64,000 nucleotides of DNA, taken from positions 372,001 through 436,000 of the forward strand of contig NZ_SIXI01000003.1 of NCBI RefSeq assembly GCF_004310865.1, given 5' to 3'. Within the stretch, counting starts at the first letter, position 1. Each line of letters opens with the position of its first letter. The position numbers and the translations under genes were made by a program. The notes beneath the pieces were generated by a model. That model was not told where the DNA came from. It saw only the letters and a list, made by a program, of their open reading frames with translations, and did not search any database. The stretch comes from Aquabacterium lacunae. GTDB lineage: Bacteria; Pseudomonadota; Gammaproteobacteria; Burkholderiales; Burkholderiaceae_C. Of the stretch, positions 43,116 to 51,335 are shown piece after piece.

Positions 43116-43772
43116 ATGTCAGACACCCCGATCTCGTCACACGGTCCGCCCCCGTCTCGCCCTCAGCGCATCGTCGGGCTGCTGCTGGCCGCTGGCAGCA
43201 GCCGGCGCTTCGGCAGCGACAAACGGCTGCAAACCATGCCACACCCATCGGCCATCCCCTTGGCCGTGCATTGCGCTCGCACGCTGGCGGGCGCCTGTGA
43301 CGAGGTGTGGGTGCTGACCCGCGACGAAGCCCCTGCATTGCGCCAGGCCCTGGTGCAGCACCTGAGCGACACGGCCAGCCCCTGGCAACAGCTGGTGGCG
43401 CCCGAGGCGGCGCACGGCATGGGGCACACCCTGGCCGCCGGGGTGCGGGCCACACCGCAGGCCACGGGCTGGGTGGTGGCGCTGGCGGACATGCCGGCGC
43501 TTCAGGCCAGCACGGTGGCCGCTGTGGCCCGGGCTTTGCGTGAAGGGGCCCTGATCGCGGCCCCGGTGCACCAGGGGCACAGAGGCCACCCGGTGGGCTT
43601 TGCCGCCCACTGGCGAGCCAGCCTGCTGGCGCTGCAAGGCGATGCCGGCGCCCGTGACCTGTTGCGCACCCATGCCGACCGGGTCACCGCCGTGCCCGTG
43701 GACGACCCGGGTTGCCTGCTGGATGTGGACACGCCCCAGGCCTGGCAAGACTGGCTCACGCAACAAGGCTGA
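43116..43772 (+). CDS. MocA-like nucleotidyltransferase (molybdopterin cytidylyltransferase family)
   Basis: 218 residues. The N-terminal nucleotide-binding motif LLLAAGSSRRFGSDKRLQ, the metal-binding ALADMPALQ and the GHRGHPVGF segment are those of MocA/MobA-like NTP transferases. MocA attaches CMP to molybdopterin for xanthine-dehydrogenase-type enzymes; no such enzyme is in the window, so the exact substrate is open. The ATG at 43116 gives a short Ser/Pro-rich lead before the motif. It follows the lysR gene by about 70 bp on the same strand but is probably functionally unrelated. Confidence 0.82.
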   Translation: MSDTPISSHGPPPSRPQRIVGLLLAAGSSRRFGSDKRLQTMPHPSAIPLAVHCARTLAGACDEVWVLTRDEAPALRQALVQHLSDTASPWQQLVAPEAAHGMGHTLAAGVRATPQATGWVVALADMPALQASTVAAVARALREGALIAAPVHQGHRGHPVGFAAHWRASLLALQGDAGARDLLRTHADRVTAVPVDDPGCLLDVDTPQAWQDWLTQQG

Positions 43773-43786
43773 CGCCCCAATGACAA

Positions 43787-43806
43787 CGGGGCCCCAAAGG
43801 GCCCCG
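43787..43806. terminator. GC hairpin between convergent genes
   Basis: Perfect 8-bp stem CGGGGCCC / GGGCCCCG with loop CAAA, 14 bases after the mocA-like stop. No clear U-tract on either side, so termination is probable from position but not certain. Confidence 0.45.
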
Positions 43807-43860
43807 CGCTGCTCACCCCGGGGCATGACACCCTGGGGGAAGATTCACTGTGACAGTGGA

Positions 43861-44238
43861 TCAGTAGCTGCCACGGCCACCGCCGTAACCGCCACGGTCG
43901 CCGCCACGGCCACCGCCGAAGCCGCCACCGCCGCCACCGCCGTAGCCACCACGGCCACCGCCGCCGCCACCGAAGCCGCCCGGGCGCTCTTCGCGGGGAC
44001 GGGCTTCGTTGACGACCAGGTTACGGCCGTCGAACGATTGACCGTTCATGCCACGGATGGCGGCTTGCGCTTCGTCGCGCGAGCCCATTTCCACGAAGGC
44101 AAAGCCCTTCGAGCGGCCGGTTTCACGGTCCATCATGACCTTGGCGGAGTTCACTTGGCCGAACTGCGCGAAGTGCTGTTGGAGATCGTCGTCGCGCATC
44201 GAATAAGGCAGATTGCCGACGTAGAGTTTGCTGTCCAT
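43861..44238 (-). CDS. RNA recognition motif protein with glycine-rich tail
   Basis: 125 residues. One RRM: RNP2 LYVGNL (5-10) and RNP1 KGFAFVEM (44-51). The tail from about residue 90 is almost only Gly with Arg, Tyr and Phe (RGG-like), a layout shared with cyanobacterial and proteobacterial cold-induced Rbp proteins. It probably binds single-stranded RNA and acts in cold or stress adaptation. The start at 44238 (MDSKLYVG) is preferred because the RRM starts immediately; the longer frame has no support. It lies 91 bp downstream of infA on the same strand. Confidence 0.88.
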   Translation of the reverse strand: MDSKLYVGNLPYSMRDDDLQQHFAQFGQVNSAKVMMDRETGRSKGFAFVEMGSRDEAQAAIRGMNGQSFDGRNLVVNEARPREERPGGFGGGGGGRGGYGGGGGGGFGGGRGGDRGGYGGGRGSY

Positions 44239-44329
44239 GGTGGACCCTTTCATTGCATGCCGCGGTGTCTCGAAGGCCTGCCGCGGCGTCAGGCCGGTTG
44301 CTGGGATAGCGGGTCTCGTGGCGGTCGCT

Positions 44330-44593
44330 TCAGCGACGGCGCGGCGGAGACGACGGGGCGCCACCGGAGCGAGGCTCCAGGTGACGGAAAGTGATGCGGC
44401 CCTTGTTCAGGTCATAGGGCGAGAGTTCCAGGCTCACCTTGTCACCGGCCAGGATGCGGATGCGGTGCTTGCGCATCTTGCCGCCGGTGTAGGCGATCAG
44501 GGTGTGACCGTTTTCGAGGGTGACGCGAAAGCGCGAGTCGGGCAGCACTTCGTCGACCTGACCGCGCATTTCAATGAGTTCTTCTTTGGCCAA
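44330..44593 (-). CDS. infA: translation initiation factor IF-1 (extended form)
   Basis: 87 residues. The IF-1 core is complete ([21 protein letters not shown]..., [36 protein letters not shown]). A C-terminal extension of about 15 residues ending in Arg residues ([11 protein letters not shown]) makes it longer than the usual 72. The start is TTG at 44593, with AAGGA seven bases upstream, because every IF-1 begins (M)AKEE and no ATG is available there. IF-1 binds the ribosomal A site at initiation. Burkholderiales often carry a second, longer infA; this appears to be that copy, set beside an RNA-binding protein gene and away from the ribosomal-protein operons. Confidence 0.92.
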   Translation of the reverse strand: MAKEELIEMRGQVDEVLPDSRFRVTLENGHTLIAYTGGKMRKHRIRILAGDKVSLELSPYDLNKGRITFRHLEPRSGGAPSSPPRRR

Positions 44594-44636
44594 AAGGCGT
44601 TCCTTACAAAGAGATGAGTGACCGTTGCCGACGCGC

Positions 44637-44894
44637 TCAGGCGGGCAAGGCGGGCTGACGCAGGTAACCCAGTCCCTGGCGCATCGCATAGCGGGCCGCG
44701 GCATGGGACGAGGCGAACAGTGGCGTGAAGCGGAACACCCGGTCATGGGTGGTCGAGCCATGACCACTGCGAATGGACAGCGAGGCCGAAAACTGGCCGC
44801 CGTCGATCTGCCGCGTGATGGGGGAGAGCAGGAAGCGTCCCACCTGGCGGGCTTGGAGAGAAAAATGATTCAAGAAAGCAGGGGGCCGACACAC
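44637..44894 (-). CDS. small conserved-looking hypothetical protein
   Basis: Up to 85 residues, start uncertain (GTG at 44894 or TTG at 44873; neither has a good ribosome binding site). The C-terminal ~55 residues ([41 protein letters not shown]) have the composition and alternating pattern of a small conserved protein of the Burkholderiales that often sits near cold-shock or RNA-binding genes. It is 43 bp upstream of infA and may share its transcript. No motif gives a function. Confidence 0.6.
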   Translation of the reverse strand: MCRPPAFLNHFSLQARQVGRFLLSPITRQIDGGQFSASLSIRSGHGSTTHDRVFRFTPLFASSHAAARYAMRQGLGYLRQPALPA

Positions 44895-45274
44895 GGGGTG
44901 CGGCCAGAAGGCTCAGTGCGTGAGAGCAGGCCGGTCACTGCACAGCGCAGTGGAGAGGGGTGGTCTCAACCGAGGGGAACACAATGATTCTTGCCCCGGG
45001 TGTGTCGCCAGATGGCGTGAGCACAGAGAACATGAACCAGACGAAGCTTGCCTGGGGTCGGACACGGCGCGCGTTTGATGGCGAGATCGGTGCCCAGCAC
45101 AGCTGCAGAGGTAAGCAAAACAGCAGCAAGTTAACGCACTTTAGCAGCAATCGCCGGTTCGTGCTTGTTTTTTGTGGCGCACCCGTGGCGGGCCCGGGGA
45201 AGCCCGCACACCGCTTGACGCTTCAGCCTCTCCAGGGGGTTAAATGAAGGGGTCGAAGCCCCGCCAGCCCCACC
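44895..45274. other. intergenic region with no convincing gene
   Basis: About 380 bases between the divergent small hypothetical gene and the CDF gene. Short open frames here lack ribosome binding sites and family features. A T-rich stretch near 45168 and the low GC around 45110-45150 suggest promoter DNA, but no clear sigma-70 hexamer pair or riboswitch was found. Confidence 0.5.
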
Positions 45275-45907
45275 ATGAGCCACGCCTGCCACGACCACTG
45301 CCACACGCCCTCCAGCGCTGCCCTCAGCCCGCGGTACCGGCGTGTGCTGTGGGCGGCCTTGCTGATCAATGCCGTCATGTTCCTGGTGGAGGTGGCCGGT
45401 GGCTTGCAATCGGGCTCGGTGTCCTTGCTGGCCGACGCGGTCGATTTTTTCGGCGATGCCGCCAACTATGGGGTGTCGCTGGCCGTGCTGGGCATGGCCG
45501 TGGTGTGGCGGGCCCGTGCCGCACTGGTCAAAGGCCTCAGCATGGCGGCATTTGGCGTGTTCGTGCTGGGCAAGGCCGCATGGGCCGCGCTGCAGGGCGT
45601 GCCGCCCGAGCCGCTCACCATGGGCGCCATCGGGGCGCTCGCGCTGGTGGCGAACGTGTCGGTGGCCGCCATGCTGTATGCCTGGCGAGAGGGCGATGCC
45701 AACATGCGTTCGGTGTGGCTGTGCAGCCGCAACGATGCGCTGGGCAATCTGGCCGTGATGGCCGGCGCACTGGGGGTGTTTGGCACGGGCACCGTCTGGC
45801 CCGACCTGGCCGTGGCCTGCGTGATGGCGGTGCTGGCGCTGACCGGCGCCCGCGAAGTGATCGCGCAGGCCCGGCAGGAGTTGGCCGAGGCCGCACACAC
45901 CCATTGA
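45275..45907 (+). CDS. cation diffusion facilitator family transporter (short form)
   Basis: 210 residues with six hydrophobic helices. A short His-rich N terminus (MSHACHDHCHT) may collect metal. The first helical half has VSLLADAVDFFGDAANYG and the second WLCSRNDALGNLAVM, the positions of the metal-binding Asp/His pairs of CDF exporters, with some replaced (Asn for His). The cytoplasmic C-terminal ferredoxin-like domain of classical CDF proteins is missing, which is normal for this short subgroup. It probably exports a divalent cation such as Zn, Co or Ni. The ATG at 45275 opens just after a CCCCACC stretch with no strong ribosome binding site. Confidence 0.82.
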   Translation: MSHACHDHCHTPSSAALSPRYRRVLWAALLINAVMFLVEVAGGLQSGSVSLLADAVDFFGDAANYGVSLAVLGMAVVWRARAALVKGLSMAAFGVFVLGKAAWAALQGVPPEPLTMGAIGALALVANVSVAAMLYAWREGDANMRSVWLCSRNDALGNLAVMAGALGVFGTGTVWPDLAVACVMAVLALTGAREVIAQARQELAEAAHTH

Positions 45908-46053
45908 CCGGCCCGCGCGCGCAAGCCCTGCCGCACTGATTTCGCCTGGCGGCATGACCCTCAAGTTGTCGAGGCTTTGTCCGAAGACTCTGGACATGCA
46001 CCGCGACCGGGGCGGCCCTGCCAGCCCCGGCTCTCTGACGCCGAGGACATCCC

Positions 46054-47979
46054 ATGCTCACCTCCCTGCTTCGCACAGCCGCGCCGATCAGCCACACCTT
46101 CGACTGCCAGCGCCCTCCGCGCAGCCTCGGCGACATCGGCCTGCGCGGCGCGCGCGGCCTGCTGCTGGTGTTCGTGCCACCCCAGGCCCCCTTCGAGGCC
46201 GTGAACACCGCCTGGCAGGCCCTGGGCTCCGACGCCCTCACGGTGCTGTGCCTGTCGTCCACCGGCGCGCTGTGTGCGCAAAAGCAAGGCTCGGTGTACT
46301 GCGACGCCCAAAGCCAGCAAGGCAGCTGGCTGCACCTGCCGGCCTCGCTGGTGGCCCACCACGAAGTGCATGTGGTCGACCTGCACACCCAGGCTGCCCA
46401 TTCGGCCAGGGCCCGCGTGCAGGCCATCCGCGCCGACCTCGACCGCCTGAACGTGAAGATGCCCCTGTCGGCCGAGCGGCATTTTGCGCTGGTGTATTGC
46501 GACGGTCTGTCGGCCTCTGAAGGCTTCCTGATGCAGGCCTGGTACGCCAGCGGCCGCTTCCCCTGCCTGGCCATTGGCGGCTCGGCCGGTGGCTCGCTCG
46601 ATTTCAAATCCACCGAAATCGGCACGGCGCAGGGGGTGCTGCGCCAGCGCTCGGTGGTGGTGTTCTGCGAAATGGCCAAGGGCAAATCCTTTGCACCCTT
46701 CAAGAGCCAGAACTTCCAGCCCACCGAACACAGCTGGCTGGTGGCCGAGGCCGACCCGGTGGCCCGCACGGTGACCTCGGTGTTCGACCGCCAGCACCGC
46801 CCACGCCCCATTGTGGAAGCGCTGTGCGAGCACTTCCGCTGCGCGCCCCACCAGCTGAACGACCAGCTCAAGAGCTTCACCTTCGGCGTGAAGGTCGACA
46901 AGGAGTACTTCATCCGCTCGGTCTCGGGCATCAGCGACACGCACATCAGCTTCTTTTGCGACCTGGAGTTCGGCGATCGCCTGCACCTGATGAAGGCCAC
47001 CCCCCTGGTCGACAGCACCCAGCGCGACTGGCAGCAGTTCATGGCCGGCAAGCCCAAGCCCCTGGGCCTGTTGCTGAACGACTGCGTGCTGCGCCGCGTG
47101 AACAACGAGCAGGCCCTGCCGGGAGCCCGTCTGTTCGAAGGTCTGCCCGCTGCGGGCTTTTCCAGCTTTGGCGAGGTCATGGGCGTGCCGATCAACCAGA
47201 CGCTGTCGGCCCTGGTGTTCTTCGGCACCGACGTACGCGCCATGAGCCACTTCCCCGTGACCTATGCCGGCTACGCCGCGCACTACGCCCAGCGCGCCCT
47301 GCACCGCTGGGAGGCCATGCACACCCTGCAATCGAACACCCTGGGCCAGCTGGCCAGCTACCAGCAGGGCATCCAGACCTTGCTGCAGGCCCTGCCCCGG
47401 CTGGAGAAGGCCACGCACACGCAGAGCAGCGCCCTCGACCTGGCCGAAAGCAGCATTCGTTCGCTGAGCACCTCGGCCACCGACAGCCAGACCGCGCAGC
47501 AAAGCCTGGGCAGCGAACTGAGCGAGCTGGAGCGCATCTCCAAGAGCATCCACGAGATCACGGCGGGCATTGGCCGCATCGCCGACCAGACCAACCTGCT
47601 GGCCCTGAACGCCGCGGTGGAAGCCGCCCGTGCGGGCGACGCCGGGCGCGGCTTCTCGGTGGTGGCCGACGAGGTGCGCCGCCTGGCGCAGTCGTCCAAG
47701 GCGCAGGCCGACGCCACACGCAAGAGCATCCAGGAGGCCGTGGAGGCCATTGGCCGCATCCGCGATGTGGCCGGTCACACCGTGCAGACCACGCACGAAA
47801 TGGCCCAGCAAAGCATCGATGCGGCCGAGCGCATTGCGACCATGAGCGCCGACACCGCCCACGAACGCGCCGACATCACGCACAGCCTGAGCAGCCTCAA
47901 GGACCTGTCGCACAGCGTGGAGGCCATGCACGACAGCATCGACCAGATCGCCCTGCTGGGCCGCCTGGCCGCGGTGTGA
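46054..47979 (+). CDS. soluble FIST-domain methyl-accepting chemotaxis-like receptor
   Basis: 641 residues without a signal peptide or membrane helix. FIST_N (about 35-230, with [16 protein letters not shown]) and FIST_C (about 240-385) form a sensory module; the C-terminal ~210 residues are a receptor signalling domain with the hairpin-tip region [18 protein letters not shown] (~510). FIST domains are predicted to sense small ligands such as amino acids. The receptor therefore probably works in the cytoplasm, passing an internal metabolic signal to CheA/CheW. No che gene is near, so it serves a chemotaxis array encoded elsewhere. It stands alone between the CDF gene and the convergent chrA gene. 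Confidence 0.88.
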   Translation: MLTSLLRTAAPISHTFDCQRPPRSLGDIGLRGARGLLLVFVPPQAPFEAVNTAWQALGSDALTVLCLSSTGALCAQKQGSVYCDAQSQQGSWLHLPASLVAHHEVHVVDLHTQAAHSARARVQAIRADLDRLNVKMPLSAERHFALVYCDGLSASEGFLMQAWYASGRFPCLAIGGSAGGSLDFKSTEIGTAQGVLRQRSVVVFCEMAKGKSFAPFKSQNFQPTEHSWLVAEADPVARTVTSVFDRQHRPRPIVEALCEHFRCAPHQLNDQLKSFTFGVKVDKEYFIRSVSGISDTHISFFCDLEFGDRLHLMKATPLVDSTQRDWQQFMAGKPKPLGLLLNDCVLRRVNNEQALPGARLFEGLPAAGFSSFGEVMGVPINQTLSALVFFGTDVRAMSHFPVTYAGYAAHYAQRALHRWEAMHTLQSNTLGQLASYQQGIQTLLQALPRLEKATHTQSSALDLAESSIRSLSTSATDSQTAQQSLGSELSELERISKSIHEITAGIGRIADQTNLLALNAAVEAARAGDAGRGFSVVADEVRRLAQSSKAQADATRKSIQEAVEAIGRIRDVAGHTVQTTHEMAQQSIDAAERIATMSADTAHERADITHSLSSLKDLSHSVEAMHDSIDQIALLGRLAAV

Positions 47980-47994
47980 GCCCGCCGGGTGGGG

Positions 47995-49326
47995 TCAGCG
48001 CAGCGCCTGCCAGGCGGCGCCCACCACGGCCGACACCAGCACCACCCGGATCACGCTGAGCTCGTAGCGCACCAGCGCCACCGCCGCCGCCAGCCCCATC
48101 AGCGCAGCGGGCCAGTCGAAGGGCCCCGCCCAGCCCTGGGGCCACAGCACATGCCAGGCAAAGAACAGGGCCAGGTTCACGATCACGCCCACCACCGCGG
48201 CCGTGATGCCCGACAGCGGGGCCGTGAACTTGAGTTGCCCATGTGTGCTTTCGATGAACGGCGCGCCCATGAAGATGAACACGAACGATGGCAAGAAGGT
48301 GAAGAAGGTGACCACGCTGGCCGCCACCACGCCCGCCCAGGGCTGGGCCTCGGGCCCGAACAGCGCCTGCGTCCAGCCGCCCACGAAGCCCACATGGGCC
48401 ACCACCATGATCAGCGGGCCGGGGGTGGTTTCACCCAGGGCCAGGCCGTCCATCATCTGCGGGGCGGTCAGCCACTGGAAGTGATCGACCGCGCCCTGGT
48501 ACACATAGGGCAGCACCGCATAGGCCCCGCCAAAGGTCAGCAGGGCGGCCTTGGTGAAAAACCATCCCATCTGCGCCAGGGTGCCCTGCCAGCCCCACAC
48601 GGCCACCAGTGCGCCCATGGCCAGGGCCCACATCCCCAGACCGAAGGCCAGCACACGCCAAAGCCGCGCGGCACTGAAGCGCGCATGGGCCGGCGTGGGG
48701 GTGTGGTCGTCGATGCAGGCCGGGCCATGCGAGGCACCGGCCTGGCCATGCGAGCCCCCTGCAGCAAAAGCCGCAGGGGCCACGCGGCCACCGATGGCCC
48801 CCACCACACCCGCGGCCAGCACGATCAAGGGGAAAGGCAGTTGCGCCGCGAAGATGCCCACGAAGGCCGCCGAGGCAATGCCCCACAGCCAGGCGTTCTT
48901 CAAGGCCCGCTTGCCGATGCGCACCGCCGCCGACACCACGATGGCCGTGACCGCAGGCTTGATGCCATACAGCGCGCCAGCCACCACGGGCACATGCCCC
49001 CAAGCCATGTACACCCATGACAAGCCGATGAGGATGAGCAGGGAAGGCAGCACGAACAGCCCACCCGCCACCAGCCCGCCCCAGGTGCGGTGCATCAACC
49101 AGCCGATGTAGGTGGCCAGCTGCTGCGCCTCAGGCCCGGGCAGCACCATGCAGTAGTTCAAAGCGTGCAGGAAGCGCCCCTCCGAGATCCAGCGTTTGCG
49201 TTCGACCAGGTCCTCGTGCATGAGCGCGATCTGCCCGGCAGGCCCGCCAAAACTCAGGAAACCCAGGCGCAGCCAGTACAGCAGCGCCTGCCAGAAGGTG
49301 GGGGGTTGGGGTGCTCGGTCGTGCAT
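47995..49326 (-). CDS. chrA: chromate transporter, long-chain ChrA
   Basis: 443 residues, 10-12 hydrophobic helices, made of two homologous CHR halves. The first half has FLSFGGPAGQIALMHEDLVE and YCMVLPGPEAQQLATYIGW; the second TFGGAYAVLPYVYQGAVDHF and LALGETTPGPLIMV. The CHR superfamily exports chromate using the proton gradient and is often plasmid- or island-borne. It is convergent with the FIST receptor gene and divergent from arsR, with 74 bp between. No chrB regulator is visible. The His-containing linker GASHGPACIDDHTPTPAHA joins the two halves. Confidence 0.92.
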   Translation of the reverse strand: MHDRAPQPPTFWQALLYWLRLGFLSFGGPAGQIALMHEDLVERKRWISEGRFLHALNYCMVLPGPEAQQLATYIGWLMHRTWGGLVAGGLFVLPSLLILIGLSWVYMAWGHVPVVAGALYGIKPAVTAIVVSAAVRIGKRALKNAWLWGIASAAFVGIFAAQLPFPLIVLAAGVVGAIGGRVAPAAFAAGGSHGQAGASHGPACIDDHTPTPAHARFSAARLWRVLAFGLGMWALAMGALVAVWGWQGTLAQMGWFFTKAALLTFGGAYAVLPYVYQGAVDHFQWLTAPQMMDGLALGETTPGPLIMVVAHVGFVGGWTQALFGPEAQPWAGVVAASVVTFFTFLPSFVFIFMGAPFIESTHGQLKFTAPLSGITAAVVGVIVNLALFFAWHVLWPQGWAGPFDWPAALMGLAAAVALVRYELSVIRVVLVSAVVGAAWQALR

Positions 49327-49373
49327 GCGCGCATGCTACGGGCCGGCCCGCACGCGATGCACCCCTTGCATGA

Positions 49374-49399
49374 ATTCAATATTTCAATTATTGTTGAAT
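49374..49399. promoter_or_regulatory. ArsR operator/promoter of the ars operon
   Basis: Inverted repeat ATTCAA-N14-TTGAAT, overlapping a sigma-70-like promoter: TTGCAT at 49366-49371 and TATTGT at 49389-49394, 17 bp apart. The ATG of arsR lies six bases after the -10, so the mRNA is probably leaderless and a repressor on the repeat would block it. Confidence 0.65.
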
Positions 49400-49400
49400 C

Positions 49401-49727
49401 ATGGAAGAACAAGACGTTGTCAAAGCCCTGGCCGCGCTGGCCCAGCCGGTTCGCCTGCGGGTGTTCCGCGCCCTGGTGGTCGCCGGGCCGCAAGGCCTCA
49501 CGCCGGGTGACCTGAGCGCAAGGCTGGACGTGGCCGCCACGACCTTGTCCTTTCACCTGAAGGAGCTGGTGCATGCCGACCTGGTCTCGCAAGAGCGTGA
49601 CGGCCGGCACCTGATCTACCGCGCCGCCTTCGACCACATGACCGCGCTGCTGGGCTACCTCACCGAGCACTGCTGCGCGGGCGAGCCCTGCAGTCCCAAC
49701 CCCACACCGCGCGGCACCTGCTGCTGA
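49401..49727 (+). CDS. arsR: ArsR family metalloregulator (arsenic-responsive)
   Basis: 108 residues. Winged-helix core: MEEQDVVKALAALAQPVRLR and TPGDLSARLDVAATTLSFHLKELVHADLVSQERDGRHLIYRAAF. The C-terminal tail carries Cys residues (HCCAGEPC and a final CC) suited to bind As(III), as in ArsR types whose sensor site is at the C terminus. As(III) binding would release DNA and switch on arsI-arsC-arsC-aqpS. No ribosome binding site precedes the ATG; a promoter -10 ends six bases before it, suggesting a leaderless message. It heads the operon and is divergent from chrA. Confidence 0.92.
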   Translation: MEEQDVVKALAALAQPVRLRVFRALVVAGPQGLTPGDLSARLDVAATTLSFHLKELVHADLVSQERDGRHLIYRAAFDHMTALLGYLTEHCCAGEPCSPNPTPRGTCC

Positions 49728-49738
49728 AGGAGAGTCCC

Positions 49739-50275
49739 ATGAAACGCTTCCATGTGCACATCCACGTCGAGGACCTGGCCCGCAACATCGACTTTTATTC
49801 GAAGATGTTCGGTGCCCGACCTGCGCGCGTCGAAAGCGACTATGCCAAGTGGATGCTGGACGAGCCGGCCGTGAACTTCGCCATCTCCACCCGCGGACAT
49901 GGGCACCTGGGCCTGGACCACCTGGGCATTCAGGTGGACAACGAGGCCGACCTGGCCGCACTGAAGGCCCAGGCCGAACAGGCCGACCTGGCCCTGATCG
50001 ACGAAGGCACCACCACCTGCTGTTATGCCCGCAGCGACAAGCACTGGGTGGTGGACCCGCAAGGCCTGCCCTGGGAGCACTTCCAGACCCTGGGCAGCAT
50101 CCCCACGTTCAACGACCAGGCCCCCGCAGCACCCGCCACGACCGGCAGCGCAGGCGACAGCAGCGCCTGCTGCGCCCCTGCTGCGCCGGCCACACCCGTG
50201 GCCCTGAACCCGGCAGCCACACGTGGCAAGCCCGTGTGCGTGCCGGTCAAGGGCAGCCCGTCGTCTTGTTGCTGA
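49739..50275 (+). CDS. arsI: ArsI/CadI family VOC-fold lyase
   Basis: 178 residues. VOC/glyoxalase fold: FHVHIHVEDLARNIDFYSKMFG, LDHLGIQVDNEADL, and the diagnostic vicinal cysteines Cys94-Cys95 in TTTCCYARSDKHWVVDPQG. ArsI is an Fe(II)-dependent C-As lyase that cleaves methyl- or aryl-As(III) to As(III); the CC pair binds the arsenical, with metal ligands probably His61 and the Glu of PWEHFQ. A Cys-rich tail (SACCAPA, KGSPSSCC) of about 60 residues is extra to the core. It follows arsR by 11 bp. CadI-type function cannot be excluded but the ars context favours ArsI. Confidence 0.9.
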   Translation: MKRFHVHIHVEDLARNIDFYSKMFGARPARVESDYAKWMLDEPAVNFAISTRGHGHLGLDHLGIQVDNEADLAALKAQAEQADLALIDEGTTTCCYARSDKHWVVDPQGLPWEHFQTLGSIPTFNDQAPAAPATTGSAGDSSACCAPAAPATPVALNPAATRGKPVCVPVKGSPSSCC

Positions 50276-50293
50276 GCCCACAGGAGCAGTTCC

Positions 50294-50794
50294 ATGAGCA
50301 ACCGCATTTTCAACGTGCTCTTCATTTGCACGGGCAACTCGGCGCGATCCATCCTGGCCGAGGGCCTGTTGAACCACCTGGGGCAGGGCCGCTTCATGGC
50401 CTGGTCTGCAGGCAGTCAGCCCAAGGGTGAAGTGCACCCCTTGGCCCTGGAAACGCTGGCATCTCTGCGTGTGCCCTCCCCCTCGGAGGGTTTTCGCAGC
50501 AAAAGCTGGCATGAATTCGCACAGGCTGGTTCACCGGCCCTGGATTTTGTCTTCACCGTCTGTGACAACGCCGCAGGAGAGGTGTGCCCGGTGTGGCCCG
50601 GACAGCCCATGACCGCCCACTGGGGCCAACCTGACCCCGCAGCCGTGTCGGGAAGCCCTGATGCCCAACGTCAGGCCTTCCTGTCTGCTGCACATGCCCT
50701 CAAGCGACGCATCGAACTCATGATGGCCCTGCCGCTGGACAAGCTGGCGCCGATGTCTCTGCAAGCACGCCTGGACGACATCGGTCGCCAATGA
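50294..50794 (+). CDS. arsC: arsenate reductase, low-MW phosphatase type (first copy)
   Basis: 166 residues. P-loop C-x5-R signature ICTGNSARS (Cys12, Arg18), followed by a WSAGSQPKGEVHP segment and the redox-active region VCDNAAGEVCPVWPG. This is the thioredoxin-coupled ArsC class related to LMW protein tyrosine phosphatases. It reduces arsenate to arsenite for export. It lies 18 bp after arsI and carries AGGAG before the ATG. A second, diverged copy follows directly, so the pair may differ in substrate or redox partner. Confidence 0.93.
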   Translation: MSNRIFNVLFICTGNSARSILAEGLLNHLGQGRFMAWSAGSQPKGEVHPLALETLASLRVPSPSEGFRSKSWHEFAQAGSPALDFVFTVCDNAAGEVCPVWPGQPMTAHWGQPDPAAVSGSPDAQRQAFLSAAHALKRRIELMMALPLDKLAPMSLQARLDDIGRQ

Positions 50795-50828
50795 TCTTCT
50801 TCACATCACCTTTGTTTCCTTCGTTGCC

Positions 50829-51332
50829 ATGACCACCCACGTCCTCATCCTGTGCACCCACAACTCGGCCCGCAGCGTGCTGTCTGAAGGCATGCTCAAC
50901 CACCTGGCCCGCCAGCGTGGCCTCGATGTGAAGGCCCACAGCGCAGGCAGCGCGCCCAGCGGCCGCCTCAACCCCTTCGCGCTGGAGGCCCTGCAGAACG
51001 CGGGCGTCGACACCACCGGCTACCGCAGCAAGAGCTGGGACGAGTTCACGTCGCCTGACGCGCCGCCGCTGTCGATCGTGATCACGGTGTGCGACAGCGC
51101 CGCCGCCGAAACCTGCCCCGTGTTTTTCGGGGGCCAGGGCCAGCCGGTGAAGGTGCACTGGGGCTACCCCGACCCGTCGAACGCCGAGGGCGGCGACGAG
51201 GGCAAGCGCCGCGCGTTCGAACTCACGCGGCAGGCCATCGGCTACAAGATGCTGCAACTGCTGAGCCTGCCGCTGGCCACGATGCCGCGCGACGCACTGG
51301 CCCAGGCCCTGGACACCATCGCCCGCAGCTGA
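50829..51332 (+). CDS. arsC: arsenate reductase, low-MW phosphatase type (second copy)
   Basis: 167 residues, a diverged paralogue of the preceding gene. The P-loop is LCTHNSARS (Cys9, Arg15), with HSAGSAPSGRLNP and the Cys pair region VCDSAAAETCPVFFGG. It has ...HWGYPDPSNAEGGDEGKRRAF, a form typical of the HNSAR-type arsenate reductases of Proteobacteria. It reduces arsenate to arsenite. The gene lies 34 bp after the first copy and 3 bp before the aquaporin gene, so all are cotranscribed. Confidence 0.93.
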   Translation: MTTHVLILCTHNSARSVLSEGMLNHLARQRGLDVKAHSAGSAPSGRLNPFALEALQNAGVDTTGYRSKSWDEFTSPDAPPLSIVITVCDSAAAETCPVFFGGQGQPVKVHWGYPDPSNAEGGDEGKRRAFELTRQAIGYKMLQLLSLPLATMPRDALAQALDTIARS

Positions 51333-51335
51333 GCC

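Noticed and set aside
43861..43980. Repetitive CCGCCACG-type sequence resembling a DNA repeat
   Set aside because: It encodes the Gly-rich tail of the RRM protein and keeps the reading frame; it is a coding repeat, not a mobile or CRISPR element.
44960..45247. Short open frames on both strands in the 44895-45274 gap
   Set aside because: No ribosome binding site, no conserved-looking segment and overlap with likely promoter DNA.
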